Shown here piece by piece: positions 34,829-46,158 of a DNA stretch of 64,000 nt. The position numbers and the translations under genes were made by a program. Origin of the DNA: Tragulus kanchil (lineage: Eukaryota > Chordata > Mammalia > Artiodactyla > Tragulidae); assembly GCA_022376925.1 (NCBI GenBank), contig JAIOJX010000030.1, positions 174,525,298 through 174,589,297 on the forward strand, written 5' to 3'. The notes under the pieces were generated by a model. That model was not told the DNA's origin, ran no database searches, and saw only the letters and a list, made by a program, of their open reading frames with translations. Numbering within the stretch: the first letter of the stretch is position 1; each line of letters opens with the position of its first letter.

Positions 34829-35529
34829 AAACAAATTCTACAAAACCCTCTTTTATCATGCTCCTATTGTTAAGGGCTTAGACCTTTTCTCTAGTAACTG
34901 GAAGAAAAAAAGTAAAAGGATTATTATCTCTTGCAAGATACTCAACCACAAAACAACAGAAGAGAAGATGTATAGATTTTTTTTTTTTTTTTCTGGGCAA
35001 GTTATTTATTAGCTTGTGGTTCTTGACTCCACAATCTGAAAAACAGAGATGAGAGACAACCTGTTTCCAGAGTTGAACTCCATCCCCCCTGAAAAGAATA
35101 ACTACTGAATTTACAGAAGGACAGAGATCTTTATTATGTAGTTCCCTGCCCAATGCAGACATTTTCATATGGAGTATGCTAACTAATCTGTACCCAAACT
35201 TTCTTAAGTGGGTTTAAATACCTACTTTCTTGACAGTGGAAACAGGTTCAGTGAAATTAAGCCATGTATTTATATAGAGAGGGGCTTCCCAGGTGGCACA
35301 GAGGTGAAGAATCCACTATTCGCTAAAAAGATGCACCAAATATGGGGTTGTCAGAATCTGGAATTGAGTGTCTGTCTGATTTGAATTTTTTACCTTCTTT
35401 GAATAGGTAAGTCTCATTTGAAATCTCTTATCTGAAGCTCTTACAATACACTTTGAATGTATCTGAATGTACACTTTCAATGTAGAAGGACTACTCAGTC
35501 TTAGAATACACTTTGACTACTCAGAGTTT
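34829..35529. other. Mostly unique DNA with a SINE head fragment
   Basis: GGGGCTTCCCAGGTGGCACA GAGGTGAAGAATCCACT at 35281-35317 is a Bov-tA head lacking any 3' part, so later deletion must have removed its 3' end. A T-run lies at 34979-34992. Otherwise nothing recognised. Confidence 0.55.
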
Positions 35530-35685
35530 GGGGTTTTTTTTTAACATTTTATTTATTTATTTTTGGCTGTGCTGGGTCTTTGTTGATGTATGGGTTTAGC
35601 TGCTCTGCGATATACGGGATCTTCCTGGTTCAGGGACCGAACCTGTGTCTCCTGCATTGGCAGACACTGAGCCACAAGGGAAGCC
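35530..35685 (-). mobile_element. Short CHR-type SINE, antisense, perfect TSD
   Basis: T-rich tail, TTTTGGCTGTGCTGGGTCTT, antisense box B GGGACCGAACC, and GAGCCACAAGGGAAGCC head. TSD CTCAGAGTTT at 35520-35529 and 35686-35695. Confidence 0.9.
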
Positions 35686-35838
35686 CTCAGAGTTTTTTTT
35701 TAATAACACTGTTGCAAGGGGATATAAACAGTTAAACATTAATAGAATCTACTTTAATTTTCCCAGAGGTAAATATTTTTATTCCTGAGTCCTCCAAGAA
35801 TGGCTTTTCTGTTATGATCTAGGGTCTTATATATATTA

Positions 35839-35868
35839 AAAACAACAATAACAACAACAACAACAACT
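35839..35868 (+). repeat. (AAC)n microsatellite
   Basis: Short AAC tract, slightly interrupted. Confidence 0.9.
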
Positions 35869-36639
35869 CTATGAATCCATTAAAGATCTAATGGATCTAG
35901 AAATAAACTCTTTGTGTCTACAAACTGTTTGTCTATGGAATTTAGTTCCTGTTTCACATTTAAATGGGAAAAAATCATGACATATTATGGTACTGTATAG
36001 GCATGTTTAGGCTATTATATTTCTGTGCCTGGTAAACCAGGAACCTTTCTTCCTTAATCAATAGGTTTTAACCTTGAAGCCACAGAAAAGGATATTTTGC
36101 CCAAAAGTTTGGAGGTGCTCTTCAAGGTATGAAGTATCTTATGGAAAAGCTTATTACTTGGTTCAGTTCTGTTGTTTGGAGGGTTAGGGACTTGGTGTTT
36201 TATTTTTGCTTTTCCCAGTGACATTTGGCACAATAAGTTTATTTGTGTCTGGGGGTTAAAAGTCACCTTCTGAGGACGGCAGACCTGGTGGCTGACAGCC
36301 AGTGGGCCTGATTAGAGCAGTCACTTTCTGGTGGACACAAAAGAATCACCAACAATAGTGTGGCATCTGTAACCTTTTTAAAACCTTCATTCTTGATTTG
36401 TTTTCCTGAGAACATCAAGTACACTGAGTCTTTATCATTCCTTTCAAGAGTTCTACACCTTGCCTTGGTAGTCCCTTATATAATATGGAAGCACCAAGAA
36501 ACTGTTAAGCTCCTGGCAGCTCAAGACCCTCTCCTACCTTTTTTGTATTTTCTCATCCTGAAAGCAGCCTCCCTGAAAGTAAGGAACACTCCACTCAACC
36601 AAAAGAAATAGGTGTGGGAGTCTGTATGGTTTGGTAATG
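35869..36639. other. Unique DNA, nothing recognised
   Basis: No gene or repeat recognised; an 83-codon frame at 36360-36611 has no known domain. Confidence 0.5.
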
Positions 36640-36805
36640 GAGAGGACAGAAAAGATGCAGGTTCAGCCCCTGGGTCCGGAAGATCCTCTGGAGGAGGGCA
36701 TGGCAACCCATACCAGTATTCTCACCTGGAGAATCCCAAGGACTGAGGAGCCTGGCAGGCTACAGTCCATAGGTCACTAAGAGTCAAACATGACGGAGTC
36801 ACGGA
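36640..36805 (+). mobile_element. Bov-tA/Bov-A2 SINE, head decayed
   Basis: GGTTCAGCCCCTGGGTCCGG (box B), GGCAACCCATACCAGTATTC, GGAGCCTGGCAGGCTACAGT and AGAGTCAAACATGACGGAGT are in Bov-tA order. The tRNA head before 36655 is hardly recognisable. Confidence 0.88.
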
Positions 36806-37070
36806 GCATACACATTTATACAGAAAACAGAGTTGAACCCACATCTGCTAAAAGTTAACTGTCTCCCCTGAATGGAAGGACATCGCACAGGATGGATGTG
36901 ACCTAGCCTCACCCAGCTCACTCTCAGGGAGATGAAATTCCAAGAAAGGAAACCTTTTCTCTGACCATAAATGTCACATCTAACAACTGCAAGCTTGTGT
37001 TCTGAGAGCACTTCAATTTGGTGGAAAGACAGAGTCACAGAACCATCAGCAATGCCACAAGGCACCCACG

Positions 37071-37509
37071 TGTTATGAACTGACTTGTGCTCCGTTCCTC
37101 CCTGAAAAAGGTAGGTTGGAGTTCTAATCCCAAGGTCAGAATGCGACCTTATTTTGGAGATAAGGGCTTTACAGAAGTTATCAAATTAAAAGGAAGGAAG
37201 TAGAGCAGGCCTTCAGCCAGTGTGACTGGTGGCCTATTAAAAGAGAGAAACTTGGACACAGACAAGATCACACAGGGTGAATACCCTGCAAAGACTGGAG
37301 GTATGTAATCACAACTCAAGAAACCACCAGAAACCTGGAGAGAGGCCTGGAACAGACTCTTTCTTATTAGCATTTTAAGAGGAATCATGGCTCAGCATAC
37401 ACCTTGAGGCCAGACTCTAACCTCCAGAACTGACAGGCAATAAATATCTGTTTTTCAACCCATGCAGCTTATGGTGCTTTGTTACAGCAGCCCCCAGGAG
37501 ATGAATACA
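37071..37509 (+). mobile_element. Old solo LTR, MaLR/ERVL-like
   Basis: Starts TGTTATGAACTGACTTGTGC, contains GCGACCTTATTTTGGAGATA, GAGAAACTTGGACACAGACA, GAGAGAGGCCTGGAACAGAC and CCTCCAGAACTGACAGGCAA with AATAAA at 37440-37445, and ends GCAGCCCCCAGGAGATGAATACA. This is the layout of a widespread ancient mammalian LTR-like repeat of about 440 bp. I do not fix its subfamily. No internal viral genes. Confidence 0.68.
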
Positions 37510-38223
37510 AGGGACAAGAAGAGGAGGCCCTAAGAGCTACCTATTCATAATCCTCCACTGGATGGTCTCATTAACCTCTGACTGGTAGGCCCAGCGCCTG
37601 GAAGAGAAGATGCTCAATTTACAAAATTTGCTGAAGTGAATAACATGAAGAGAACATAATGGGAAAGTTTCCCCTCTGCCAATGCTGCGTGGCCAAAGCA
37701 AGGCACACGTTGTCCTGACAGGTATTCTCTGGAAGAAAAGCACAGAGTCAGTGCTGACATACTGGAGAGGAAACCTTTGGATGGAAGATTCCAGCCAAGT
37801 GGAGAATGAATAGTTGAACTGAATGAGGAGACCAAGAGTGTCTGGGTTTGGGGCCACCTCTATAGGGCATCTGGAAGAAAGTTATGGGGAAGGAGAGGAT
37901 TATTAACCTTGATATGATTTTTTGCTGAGACTTAGGCTACTAATGTGTTTCGAGTGAAGAAGGCACAACTGTCATTTACACTGGGATTGAGCGCCATCTG
38001 ATGAGGTTACCCATTCATTTGAAAAATGCTGTCTCACTGTGTTACCTCATTTGTCAACACCACACTATTTGTACGAAGTCCTTTCAGGTAAATATCATAT
38101 GTCAGCAGGATGTTCACGAGCCATAGCCAATAGAAAAAAATGTCAAATTAGCATACTGGCAGAGTTTTTAACTCTCAAGGAGGTAGGCTCTTCAAATGCA
38201 TTAAAATTCAGCTAATAAGGGAT
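37510..38223. other. Unique DNA, nothing recognised
   Basis: A 106-codon antisense frame (37537-37857) has no recognisable domain. No repeat recognised. Confidence 0.5.
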
Positions 38224-38410
38224 AATCTTAGAGCTTCCCAGCACCAAACAGACACATCTCCTGGGCCGGTTTCAGGTTTGCTCCCACGAGTTATTCACAC
38301 AAATCCTTCTCAGAGGGAATTCACGTTGGCTTTAGTGGGAAACCAAGAACCTGAGGATGTCACTGAAGCAAGCTCTGTCCCCAAACAGACTCTCATGGAT
38401 GCAAAGTTTC

Positions 38411-38606
38411 TTTTTTTTTTTTTTCTTACTATTTATTTATTTATTTGGCTGCTCTGGGTCTTAGTTGTAGCATCTGGGATCTTTGGCTGCAGCAAGTGAA
38501 CACTTCGTTGAGACATGTGGGATCTAGTTCCCTGACCAGGAAGCAAACTCAGGCCCCCTGAATTGGGAGCAAGGAATCTTAGTCACTGGATCTTAAGAGA
38601 AGTTCC
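38411..38606 (-). mobile_element. CHR-type SINE, antisense
   Basis: T-rich tail, TTATTTGGCTGCTCTGGGTC, CTAGTTCCCTGACCAGGAAG and ATCTTAGTCACTGGATCTTA AGAGAAGTTCC at the head. Copy at 39506-39702. Confidence 0.85.
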
Positions 38607-38639
38607 TGTAAATTTTCTTGAATCCAAATAGTAACTTAC

Positions 38640-38868
38640 CATGGTAACTATCAACATTTGCTACCTACCTACAATTCACTGAGAGCCTTTCTTCCATTAT
38701 CTTACGATATTATCATGAAGACCCACCCAGTATGAATGCACTTCTAGAAGGAAGAGTTATTTGAGTGCTGTTTTACAGATAAACCATTGAGGACTCACAG
38801 AGGTGACGTTACCTACTCAAGAACTTTCATCTACTAAACCAGAGGGTCAATATGTAAACCTCCATTTT
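38640..38868 (-). mobile_element. MIR relic, antisense
   Basis: CACTGAGAGCCTTTCTTCCA, TGTTTTACAGATAAACCATT GAGG and GGTGACGTTACCTACTCAAG follow the antisense MIR order. Copy at 39736-39963. Confidence 0.65.
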
Positions 38869-38870
38869 CT

Positions 38871-39200
38871 TTTTTTTTAAAAGATTTATTTATTTATTTA
38901 TTTGGGGTGAGGGTCGGGTTGGGGAGGCGGGTGGTCAGGCGGGCCACTTCTATTGGTCCTTCATTTCTCTATTTTCATCCGTCTTTGTTCTGTGGCTCCT
39001 GTGGGCCTCCCATCGCGGTGGCGTCTGTCGTTGCAGAGCGCCAGCTCTGGGCGCATGCGCTCCAGAGCTCTGGCTCGGTAATTGGACACATCGGTCCAGC
39101 CGCTCCGCGGCACGTGGGATCTTCCCAGGCCAGGGATCGAACCGGCGCCCCTTGCACTGCAAGGCGGTGTCCTTACCCACTGGACCACCAGAGGAAGCCT
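38871..39200 (-). mobile_element. tRNA-Glu SINE, young GC-rich subfamily, antisense
   Basis: Tail of T-run plus AAAGATTTATTTATTTATTT, then CTATTGGTCCTTCATTTCTC, GGGCCTCCCATCGCGGTGGC, CTCCAGAGCTCTGGCTCGGT, the antisense box B GGGATCGAACC, and GGACCACCAGAGGAAGCCT. CpG-rich, so probably young. The 180-codon frame through it (38907-39449) is not a gene. Confidence 0.93.
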
Positions 39201-39505
39201 GGGGAAGTCCCCTCTCCAGTTTGTATCTTTTTTTACTGTGACATAACTGTGGGAGATGTAAAGGTGAAACAGGAAGCCGTGATCTCTAGCTTTGGGGGCT
39301 ATCTCTTCTTTCTTCTACTTACTCAGCAAATTTGTATAACAATCTTAGAGGAAAAATCTCCTGGGCGGTTTCAGGTTTGCTCACGAGTTATTCACACAAA
39401 TCCTTCTCAGAGAATTCACGTTGGCTTTAGTGGGAAACCAAGAACCTGAGGATGTCACTGAAGCAAGCTCTGTCCCCAAACAGACTCTCATGGATGCAAA
39501 GTTTC

Positions 39506-39702
39506 TTTTTTTTTTTTTTCTTACTATTTATTTATTTATTTGGCTGCTCTGGGTCTTAGTTGTAGCATCTGGGATCTTTGGCTGCAGCAAGTGAACACTT
39601 CGTTGAGACATGTGGGATCTAGTTCCCTGACCAGGAAGCAAACTCAGGCCCCCTGAATTGGGAGCAAGGAATCTTAGTCACTGGATCTTAAGAGAAGTTC
39701 CT
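39506..39702 (-). mobile_element. Second copy of antisense CHR-type SINE
   Basis: Through duplication 13. Confidence 0.85.
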
Positions 39703-39964
39703 GTAAATTTTCTTGAATCCAAATAGTAACTTACCATGGTAACTATCAACATTTGCTACCTACCTACAATTCACTGAGAGCCTTTCTTCCATTATCTTAC
39801 GATATTATCATGAAGACCCACCCAGTATGAATGCACTTCTAGAAGGAAGAGTTATTTGAGTGCTGTTTTACAGATAAACCATTGAGGACTCACAGAGGTG
39901 ACGTTACCTACTCAAGAACTTTCATCTACTAAACCAGAGGGTCAATATGTAAACCTCCATTTTC

Positions 39965-40298
39965 TTTTTTTTTTTAAAAGATTTATTTATTTATTTATTT
40001 GGGGTGAGGGTCGGGTTGGGGAGGCGGGTGGTCAGGCGGGCCACTTCTATTGGTCCTTCATTTCTCTATTTTCATCCGTCTTTGTTCTGTGGCTCCTGTG
40101 GGCCTCCCATCGCGGTGGCGTCTGTCGTTGCAGAGCGCCAGCTCTGGGCGCATGCGCTCCAGAGCTCCGGCTCGGTCATTGGACACATCGGTCCAGCCGC
40201 TCCGCGGCACGTGGGATCTTCCCAGGCCAGGGATCGAACCGGCGCCCGTTGCACTGCAAGGCGGTGTCCTTACCCACTGGACCACCAGAGGAAGCCTG
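39965..40298 (-). mobile_element. Second copy of the 38871 SINE
   Basis: Copied by duplication 13, with three substitutions from the first copy. Confidence 0.93.
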
Positions 40299-40618
40299 GG
40301 GAAGTCCCCTCTCCAGTTTGTATCTTTTTTTACTGTGACATAACTGTGGGAGATGTAAAGGTGAAACAGGAAGCCGTGATCTCTAGCTTTGGGGGCTATC
40401 TCTTCTTTCTTCTACTTACTCAGCAAATTTGTATAGAGAGAGCAGTAAGAACTGACATGACTACAATTAAAAAGACAAAGAAAAATGACATAATCTTTGC
40501 TACATAAATTTATCCACAGCCACCATACATCCAAGATTTTTAAGAACATAGCCCTAACTTTAATCTTTTAGATTACTATTGGAGTGCAGAAAGTGAAGTA
40601 CCCTCCAAAACAGAAGAA

Positions 40619-40822
40619 GCCCCAGAGGCACCCATGGTAAAGAAACTGCCTCCCAGTGCAGGAGACATCAAAGACATAGGTTCCATCCCTGGGTCAGGAC
40701 ATTCTCTGGAGAAGGAAATGGCAACCCACTAGAGTATCCTTGCCTGGAGGATCCCATGGACAGAGGAGCCTGGCAGGCTACAGTGCACAGCATTGCAGAG
40801 TCAGACACGACTGAATGAGACG
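40619..40822 (+). mobile_element. Bov-A2/Bov-tA SINE
   Basis: GGTTCCATCCCTGGGTCAGG, GGCAACCCACTAGAGTATCC, GGAGCCTGGCAGGCTACAGT and GAGTCAGACACGACTGAATG are in family order. Copy at 41724-41927. The 114-codon antisense frame over it is incidental. Confidence 0.92.
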
Positions 40823-41059
40823 TCCTAGTAATATCAGGTAAACTATGGTACCCAGACCTCCAGTCTCTGGGAAAAAAATCAGAAAAGCTTGAACACACAA
40901 AAAAAACACTCTCAAGTACTGACCAGAAATGTTCCTTCAAATAACCAGAATGCTGACAGCTTTGACAGACCAATCTAAAACAAAACAAAAACCATGGGCA
41001 AATGAGATTCACTACAATGTAAACCTCACAATCTAATATAACATTTGTTACAGGAAAAG

Positions 41060-41262
41060 CAACTGGTGTTGACTGAGCAGCCTCTATGTATCAATACATT
41101 ACATAAACTCTCACTTAATTAGTTTCCTTTATTTTTTTCAAATGAAAAAAATTGTTGCTTTAAAAGGGAAAGGGAAAATAAACTGCCCAACATGGTTAGT
41201 AGGTAGTAGAGCCAATATCTGGATGTAGTTTTGATGCTAAAAGCTGTTGTCTTTTCATTGAA
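41060..41262 (-). mobile_element. MIR relic, antisense
   Basis: ATTACATAAACTCTCACTTA, AACTGCCCAACATGGTTAGT and GTAGAGCCAATATCTGGATG correspond to the antisense MIR 3' and core parts. Copy at about 42163-42362. Confidence 0.62.
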
Positions 41263-41298
41263 TTGATTTTAAATTAGCATATGTCCTAATCCTAACCT

Positions 41299-41404
41299 CG
41301 GTCCAGCCGCTCCGCGGCACGTGGGATCTTCCCAGGCCAGGATCGAACCGCGCCGTTGCACTGCAAGGCGGTGTCCTTACCCACTGGACCACCAGAGGAA
41401 GCCT
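41299..41404 (-). mobile_element. Third, truncated copy of the SINE
   Basis: Only the tRNA-side third of the SINE, starting at the duplication 14 seam, with four run-length losses. No TSD, as expected for a by-product of the duplication. Confidence 0.92.
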
Positions 41405-41723
41405 GGGGAAGTCCCCTCTCCAGTTTGTATCTTTTTTTACTGTGACATAACTGTGGGAGATGTAAAGGTGAAACAGGAAGCCGTGATCTCTAGCTTTGGG
41501 GGCTATCTCTTCTTTCTTCTACTTACTCAGCAAATTTGTATAGAGAGCAGTAAGAACTGACATGACTACAATTAAAAAGACAAAGAAAAATGACATAATC
41601 TTTGCTACATAAATTTATCCACAGCCACCATACATCCAAGATTTTTAAGAACATAGCCCTAACTTTAATCTTTTAGATTACTATTGGAGTGCAGAAAGTG
41701 AAGTACCCTCCAAAACAGAAGAA

Positions 41724-41927
41724 GCCCCAGAGGCACCCATGGTAAAGAAACTGCCTCCCAGTGCAGGAGACATCAAAGACATAGGTTCCATCCCTGGGTC
41801 AGGACATTCTCTGGAGAAGGAAATGGCAACCCACTAGAGTATCCTTGCCTGGAGGATCCCATGGACAGAGGAGCCTGGCAGGCTACAGTGCACAGCATTG
41901 CAGAGTCAGACACGACTGAATGAGACG
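41724..41927 (+). mobile_element. Second copy of Bov-A2 SINE
   Basis: Through duplication 14. Confidence 0.92.
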
Positions 41928-42398
41928 TCCTAGTAATATCAGGTAAACTATGGTACCCAGACCTCCAGTCTCTGGGAAAAAAATCAGAAAAGCTTGAACA
42001 CACAAAAAAAACACTCTCAAGTACTGACCAGAAATGTTCCTTCAAATAACCAGAATGCTGACAGCTTTGACAGACCAATCTAAAACAAAACAAAAACCAT
42101 GGGCAAATGAGATTCACTACAATGTAAACCTCACAATCTAATATAACATTTGTTACAGGAAAAGCAACTGGTGTTGACTGAGCAGCCTCTATGTATCAAT
42201 ACATTACATAAACTCTCACTTAATTAGTTTCCTTTATTTTTTTCAAATGAAAAAAATTGTTGCTTAAAGGAAGGAAAGTAAACTGCCCAACATGGTTAGT
42301 AGGTAGTAGAGCCAATATCTGGATGTAGTTTTGATGCTAAAAGCTGTTGTCTTTTCATTGAATTGATTTTAAATTAGCATATGTCCTAATCCTAACCT

Positions 42399-42825
42399 GA
42401 CTTTTATAGCCACATGGCATGTAGGTCTATAAAACAAGGCCTTTGTAACTAAGTATGGACCCAGCATTGGCAGGTACCTGTCTCAGAAGGGAAAAGGAAC
42501 AGAAGAAATACTTCAGCCTGGAAAAAGGGGCGGTTCCTTTCTCTTAGCTTATACTAATACAGGTGAAGGATTAGGAACAGCTTACAGAAAAGTAAAAAAG
42601 AACTTTTTGATCAACCCAATGCTTTTCCTTATGGCAAGACTGTCTCGTGTGACTCACTCATCTCAAGATTTCAGCTCCTCACATAGAAAAGGTCAGAGAT
42701 AGATAGATCCCCTCCTCAAAACTGTTTGTTTAGAGACAGCAGAAATTTCCATCATGTTACTTTTTTTTTTTTTTTAAGATTCCCTGTTAAGCATTGAGAC
42801 AGTGATATTTAAAAACTACCAGGTG
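42399..42825. other. Unique DNA, nothing recognised
   Basis: Ends in a T-run (42762-42776). No gene or repeat recognised. Confidence 0.5.
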
Positions 42826-43090
42826 GGGCTTCCCTTGTGGTCCAGTGGGTAAAGAGTCCGCCTTGCAGTGCAAGGGGCACTGGTTCGATCCCTGGCCTGG
42901 GAAGATTCCATGTGCTGCAGAGCGGCTGGACCGGTGTGTCCAATTATGAGCCAGCGCTCTGGAGTACATGTGCCCACAGCCCGTGCTCTGCAACCAGAGA
43001 GGCCACTGCAATGGGAGGCCCACACAGGCCAAAGAATAAAGATGAATAAAAATAAATAAATGAAGGACCAATAAAAAAAAAAAGAGGCCA
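42826..43090 (+). mobile_element. tRNA-Glu SINE, older subfamily
   Basis: GGGCTTCCCTTGTGGTCCAG head, box B GGTTCGATCCC, GGCTGGACCGGTGTGTCCAA, GAGAGGCCACTGCAATGGGA, ending GAATAAAGATGAATAAAAAT AAATAAATGAAGGACCAATA plus A-rich tail. Confidence 0.92.
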
Positions 43091-43130
43091 AAAAAAGAAA
43101 AAAAAACTGGAAAAAGGAAAAAAAAATACT

Positions 43131-43990
43131 GTCATGTGGAAATGGATGAAAAGAATGTATTTTGTTCACAGTTTCTCAGGGACCTACCATCTTCACTTTC
43201 CTCCTATTCAAAACAGTCCAAATCAAAACAGCATAGAGAGACAAATGAAAGCAAGAGAAGAGAACAAGCATTCCATTTTATTTCTTTCCATTAGCCTCAA
43301 AAATAGGGTAAGTTTGAGACTGGAAAAGACCCAGACTATTAGAGAATGGAGATAATATCTACTTTTCCTGCCTCTACACAACACATCGTGATATGTATAT
43401 TTTATGGTGCTTTACACTGAAGAGATTAATTCATAACATGACAGAAGCAGCTCGCAAACAGACTTACAGCTTATTTTTAATAAGTGCTAATACATTTATG
43501 CCTTTCGTGCCAGACTCCCCTTCTAAAAACATTTGGCTTCCCAGATTATATCTGTGAAAATTAATGATCTGTCACTAGGCTTGCCTATGTCTTAATGAAG
43601 TAGTTACTCAGAGTGATTGAAGTCAGGTGTGAGAAACTGGCTTCTCTGGTGGATGATAAAACCTTCTCCTCATTTTTGTACACAGCTAATTAGGCAAAAG
43701 CCAAAATAAATAATACTCATCACTGCTGCACCATGATTCTGCATATTTCAACAAATGAGAAGAGTTTTGTTGGGGTTTGAAAGCTCTTCTGCATGGAAAG
43801 GGAAATATCAAAAATTCAAATGCATCTGTAAATGCTTTGCTTTGCAAAAAGCAAAACGCATGATGAGCAAAAGTGCATATCTTTACTGAGCAACTCCTAG
43901 CCCCCAGGGCTAAGTGATCTGAACCAAAGAAAAAGACAGGTGTTGATAAAGAGTAACACAGACAACCCATAGAATGGGAGAAAATCATAG
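43131..43990. other. Repeat-free DNA, possible conserved non-coding sequence
   Basis: About 850 bp with no transposon until the L1 edge near 43960. It has homeobox-like core CTAATTAG at 43686 and a palindromic TTTGCTTTGCAAAAAGCAAA at 43837-43856 near an ATTCAAATGCAT stretch. Regulatory function is a guess. Duplicated at 44292-45109. Confidence 0.4.
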
Positions 43991-44250
43991 TTCCCTTGTG
44001 GTCCAGTGGGTAAAGAGTCCGCCTTGCAGTGCAAGTGGCGCTGGTTCAATCCCTGGCCTGGGAAGATCCTACATGCCGCAGAGCGGCTGGCCCGGTGTGT
44101 CCAATTATGAGCCAGCGCTCTGGAGTACATGTGCCCACAGCCCGTGCTCTGCAACCAGAGAGGCCACTGCAATGGGAGGCCCACACAGGCCAAAGAATAA
44201 AGATGAATAAAAATAAATAAATGAAGGACCAATAAAAAAAAAAAGAGGCC
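43991..44250 (+). mobile_element. Second copy of that SINE, with divergent head
   Basis: Starts at the sixth SINE base. Nine substitutions lie in the first 100 bp (for example box B GGTTCAATCCC), then identity. Confidence 0.92.
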
Positions 44251-45119
44251 AAAAAAAGAAAAAAAAACTGGAAAAAGGAAAAAAAAATACTGTCATGTGG
44301 AAATGGATGAAAAGAATGTATTTTGTTCACAGTTTCTCAGGGACCTACCATCTTCACTTTCCTCCTATTCAAAACAGTCCAAATCAAAACAGCATAGAGA
44401 GACAAATGAAAGCAAGAGAAGAGAACAAGCATTCCATTTTATTTCTTTCCATTAGCCTCAAAAATAGGGTAAGTTTGAGACTGGAAAAGACCCAGACTAT
44501 TAGAGAATGGAGATAATATCTACTTTTCCTGCCTCTACACAACACATCGTGATATGTATATTTTATGGTGCTTTACACTGAAGAGATTAATTCATAACAT
44601 GACAGAAGCAGCTCGCAAACAGACTTACAGCTTATTTTTAATAAGTGCTAATACATTTATGCCTTTCGTGCCAGACTCCCCTTCTAAAAACATTTGGCTT
44701 CCCAGATTATATCTGTGAAAATTAATGATCTGTCACTAGGCTTGCCTATGTCTTAATGAAGTAGTTACTCAGAGTGATTGAAGTCAGGTGTGAGAAACTG
44801 GCTTCTCTGGTGGATGATAAAACCTTCTCCTCATTTTTTGTACACAGCTAATTAGGCAAAAGCCAAAATAAATAATACTCATCACTGCTGCACCATGATT
44901 CTGCATATTTCAACAAATGAGAAGAGTTTTGTTGGGGTTTGAAAGCTCTTCTGCATGGAAAGGGAAATATCAAAAATTCAAATGCATCTGTAAATGCTTT
45001 GCTTTGCAAAAAGCAAAACGCATGATGAGCAAAAGTGCATATCTTTACTGAGCAACTCCTAGCCCCCAGGGCTAAGTGATCTGAACCAAAGAAAAAGACA
45101 GGTGTTGATAAAGAGTAAC

Positions 45120-46158
45120 ACAGACAACCCATAGAATGGGAGAAAATCATAGCATATGAAACAACAGACAAAGAATTTATCTCCAGAATCTACAAGCAAC
45201 TCAGCACCGGAAAAATGACCAATCCAATCAAAAAATGGGAAAGGGACCTAAACAGACACCTCTCCAAAGAGGACATACAGATGGCCAAAAAATACATCAA
45301 ACGATGCTCAACCATGCGTAATATTAGAGAAATGCAAATCAAAATGACAACGAGATACCACCTCACACCCGTCAGAATGGCCATCATCAACATATCGACA
45401 GACAATACATGCTGGAGAAGGTACGGAGAAAAGTGAACCCTCTTGCATTCCTGGTGGGAATGTAAATTGATACAGCCTCTATGGAAGACAGTATGGAAAG
45501 TTCTTAAAAAACTAAAAATAGAAGCACCATACGACCCAGCAATCCCACTATTAGGCTTATACCCTGATGAAATCAAAACTGAAAGAAGCACCTGTACCCC
45601 AATGTTCATTGCAGCTCTCTATACAATAGCTAGAACATGGAAGCAACCTAAATGCCCATCGACAAACGAATGGATACAAAGCTCTGGTACATATATACAA
45701 TAGACTACTACTCAGCTGTAAAAAGAACTGCAGAAGACTCAATCCTAATGAAGTGGATGGATCTAGAAACTGTCATAAAAAGTGAAGTAAGTCAAAAAGA
45801 GAAGAACAAGTACACTATATTAACACATATATGGAATCTAGTCAGATGGTAATGATAACACATGCAGTGAAGCAATGGAAAAACAGACATGGACAGTAGA
45901 CATATGGACATTGTGCGGAATGAACCGTGGGTAGGAGGCATAAAGGAAGAAGCACGAAAACCTATACTATCACATGTGAAAAAAAAAACAACTATTGTCA
46001 TTGCGCTGTGAGAAAAGGGGATCCTGCAGGCGTGCTATGCAATGGCCTGGAGGGGTGGGATGTGGGGAATATACATGTGACTAATCTGGGATCATAGCTA
46101 TCTGTAACAACAAAACTCTGTAAAAGTAAAAAGTAAAAGACAAATTAAAAAAAAAAAA
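45120..46158 (+). mobile_element. 5'-truncated L1 with target-site duplication
   Basis: About 1.04 kb of artiodactyl L1: ORF2 C-terminal region, 3' UTR and an A-tail (46147-46160). TSD AAAGAGTAAC at 45110-45119 and 46159-46168 frames it. The first copy of its 5' edge (43958-43990) exists only because of duplication 15; the body is present once. Confidence 0.92.
45215..45852 (+). pseudogene. L1 ORF2 C-terminal remnant, frameshifted
   Basis: Three successive frames together cover the ORF2p C-terminus: 45215-45436 (includes [14 protein letters not shown] and [12 protein letters not shown]), 45443-45703 ([37 protein letters not shown]-like text) and 45652-45852 (MDTKLWYIYTIDYYSAVKR). Two frameshifts (near 45437 and 45660) and the absence of EN and RT domains make it a dead fragment of an originally 1,270-residue-class protein. 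Recently degraded: few internal stops. Confidence 0.9.

Larger units (their letters stand above)
38224..40435 (+). repeat. Direct duplication 13 (1.10 kb)
   Basis: 38224-39338 recurs at 39341-40435. The first 110 bp of the second copy is compressed, with about 22 bases lost mainly from CCC/GGG/CC runs and one AC-rich patch, so the offset falls from 1117 to 1095-1097. Three substitutions lie in the young SINE (CTCTGG/CTCCGG, GTAATT/GTCATT, CCCCTT/CCCGTT). The seam is 2 bp. Confidence 0.93.
40189..42398 (+). repeat. Direct duplication 14 (1.10 kb, blunt)
   Basis: 40189-41298 is followed directly by 41299-42398, offset 1110 falling to 1100. Losses fall in G and C runs near the start (41340-41355), in a GA repeat near 41543, and in an A/G run near 42263. 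The join lies inside a young SINE, so a headless SINE 3' part appears at 41299-41404 with no target-site duplication. It overlaps duplication 13. Confidence 0.94.
42830..45152 (+). repeat. Direct duplication 15 (1.16 kb, blunt)
   Basis: 42830-43990 is followed by 43991-45152. Unlike the others, the first 100 bp differ by nine substitutions within the SINE head (42877-42925 against 44036-44086) and only then become identical, with a later 1-bp T-run gain. The second SINE copy starts at its sixth base, without the GGGCT start. The head of copy 2 may come from another SINE copy or haplotype. Confidence 0.94.

Noticed and set aside
45215..45852. Functional reverse transcriptase gene
   Set aside because: Only the L1 ORF2 C-terminus is present, in three frames, without EN or RT domains.
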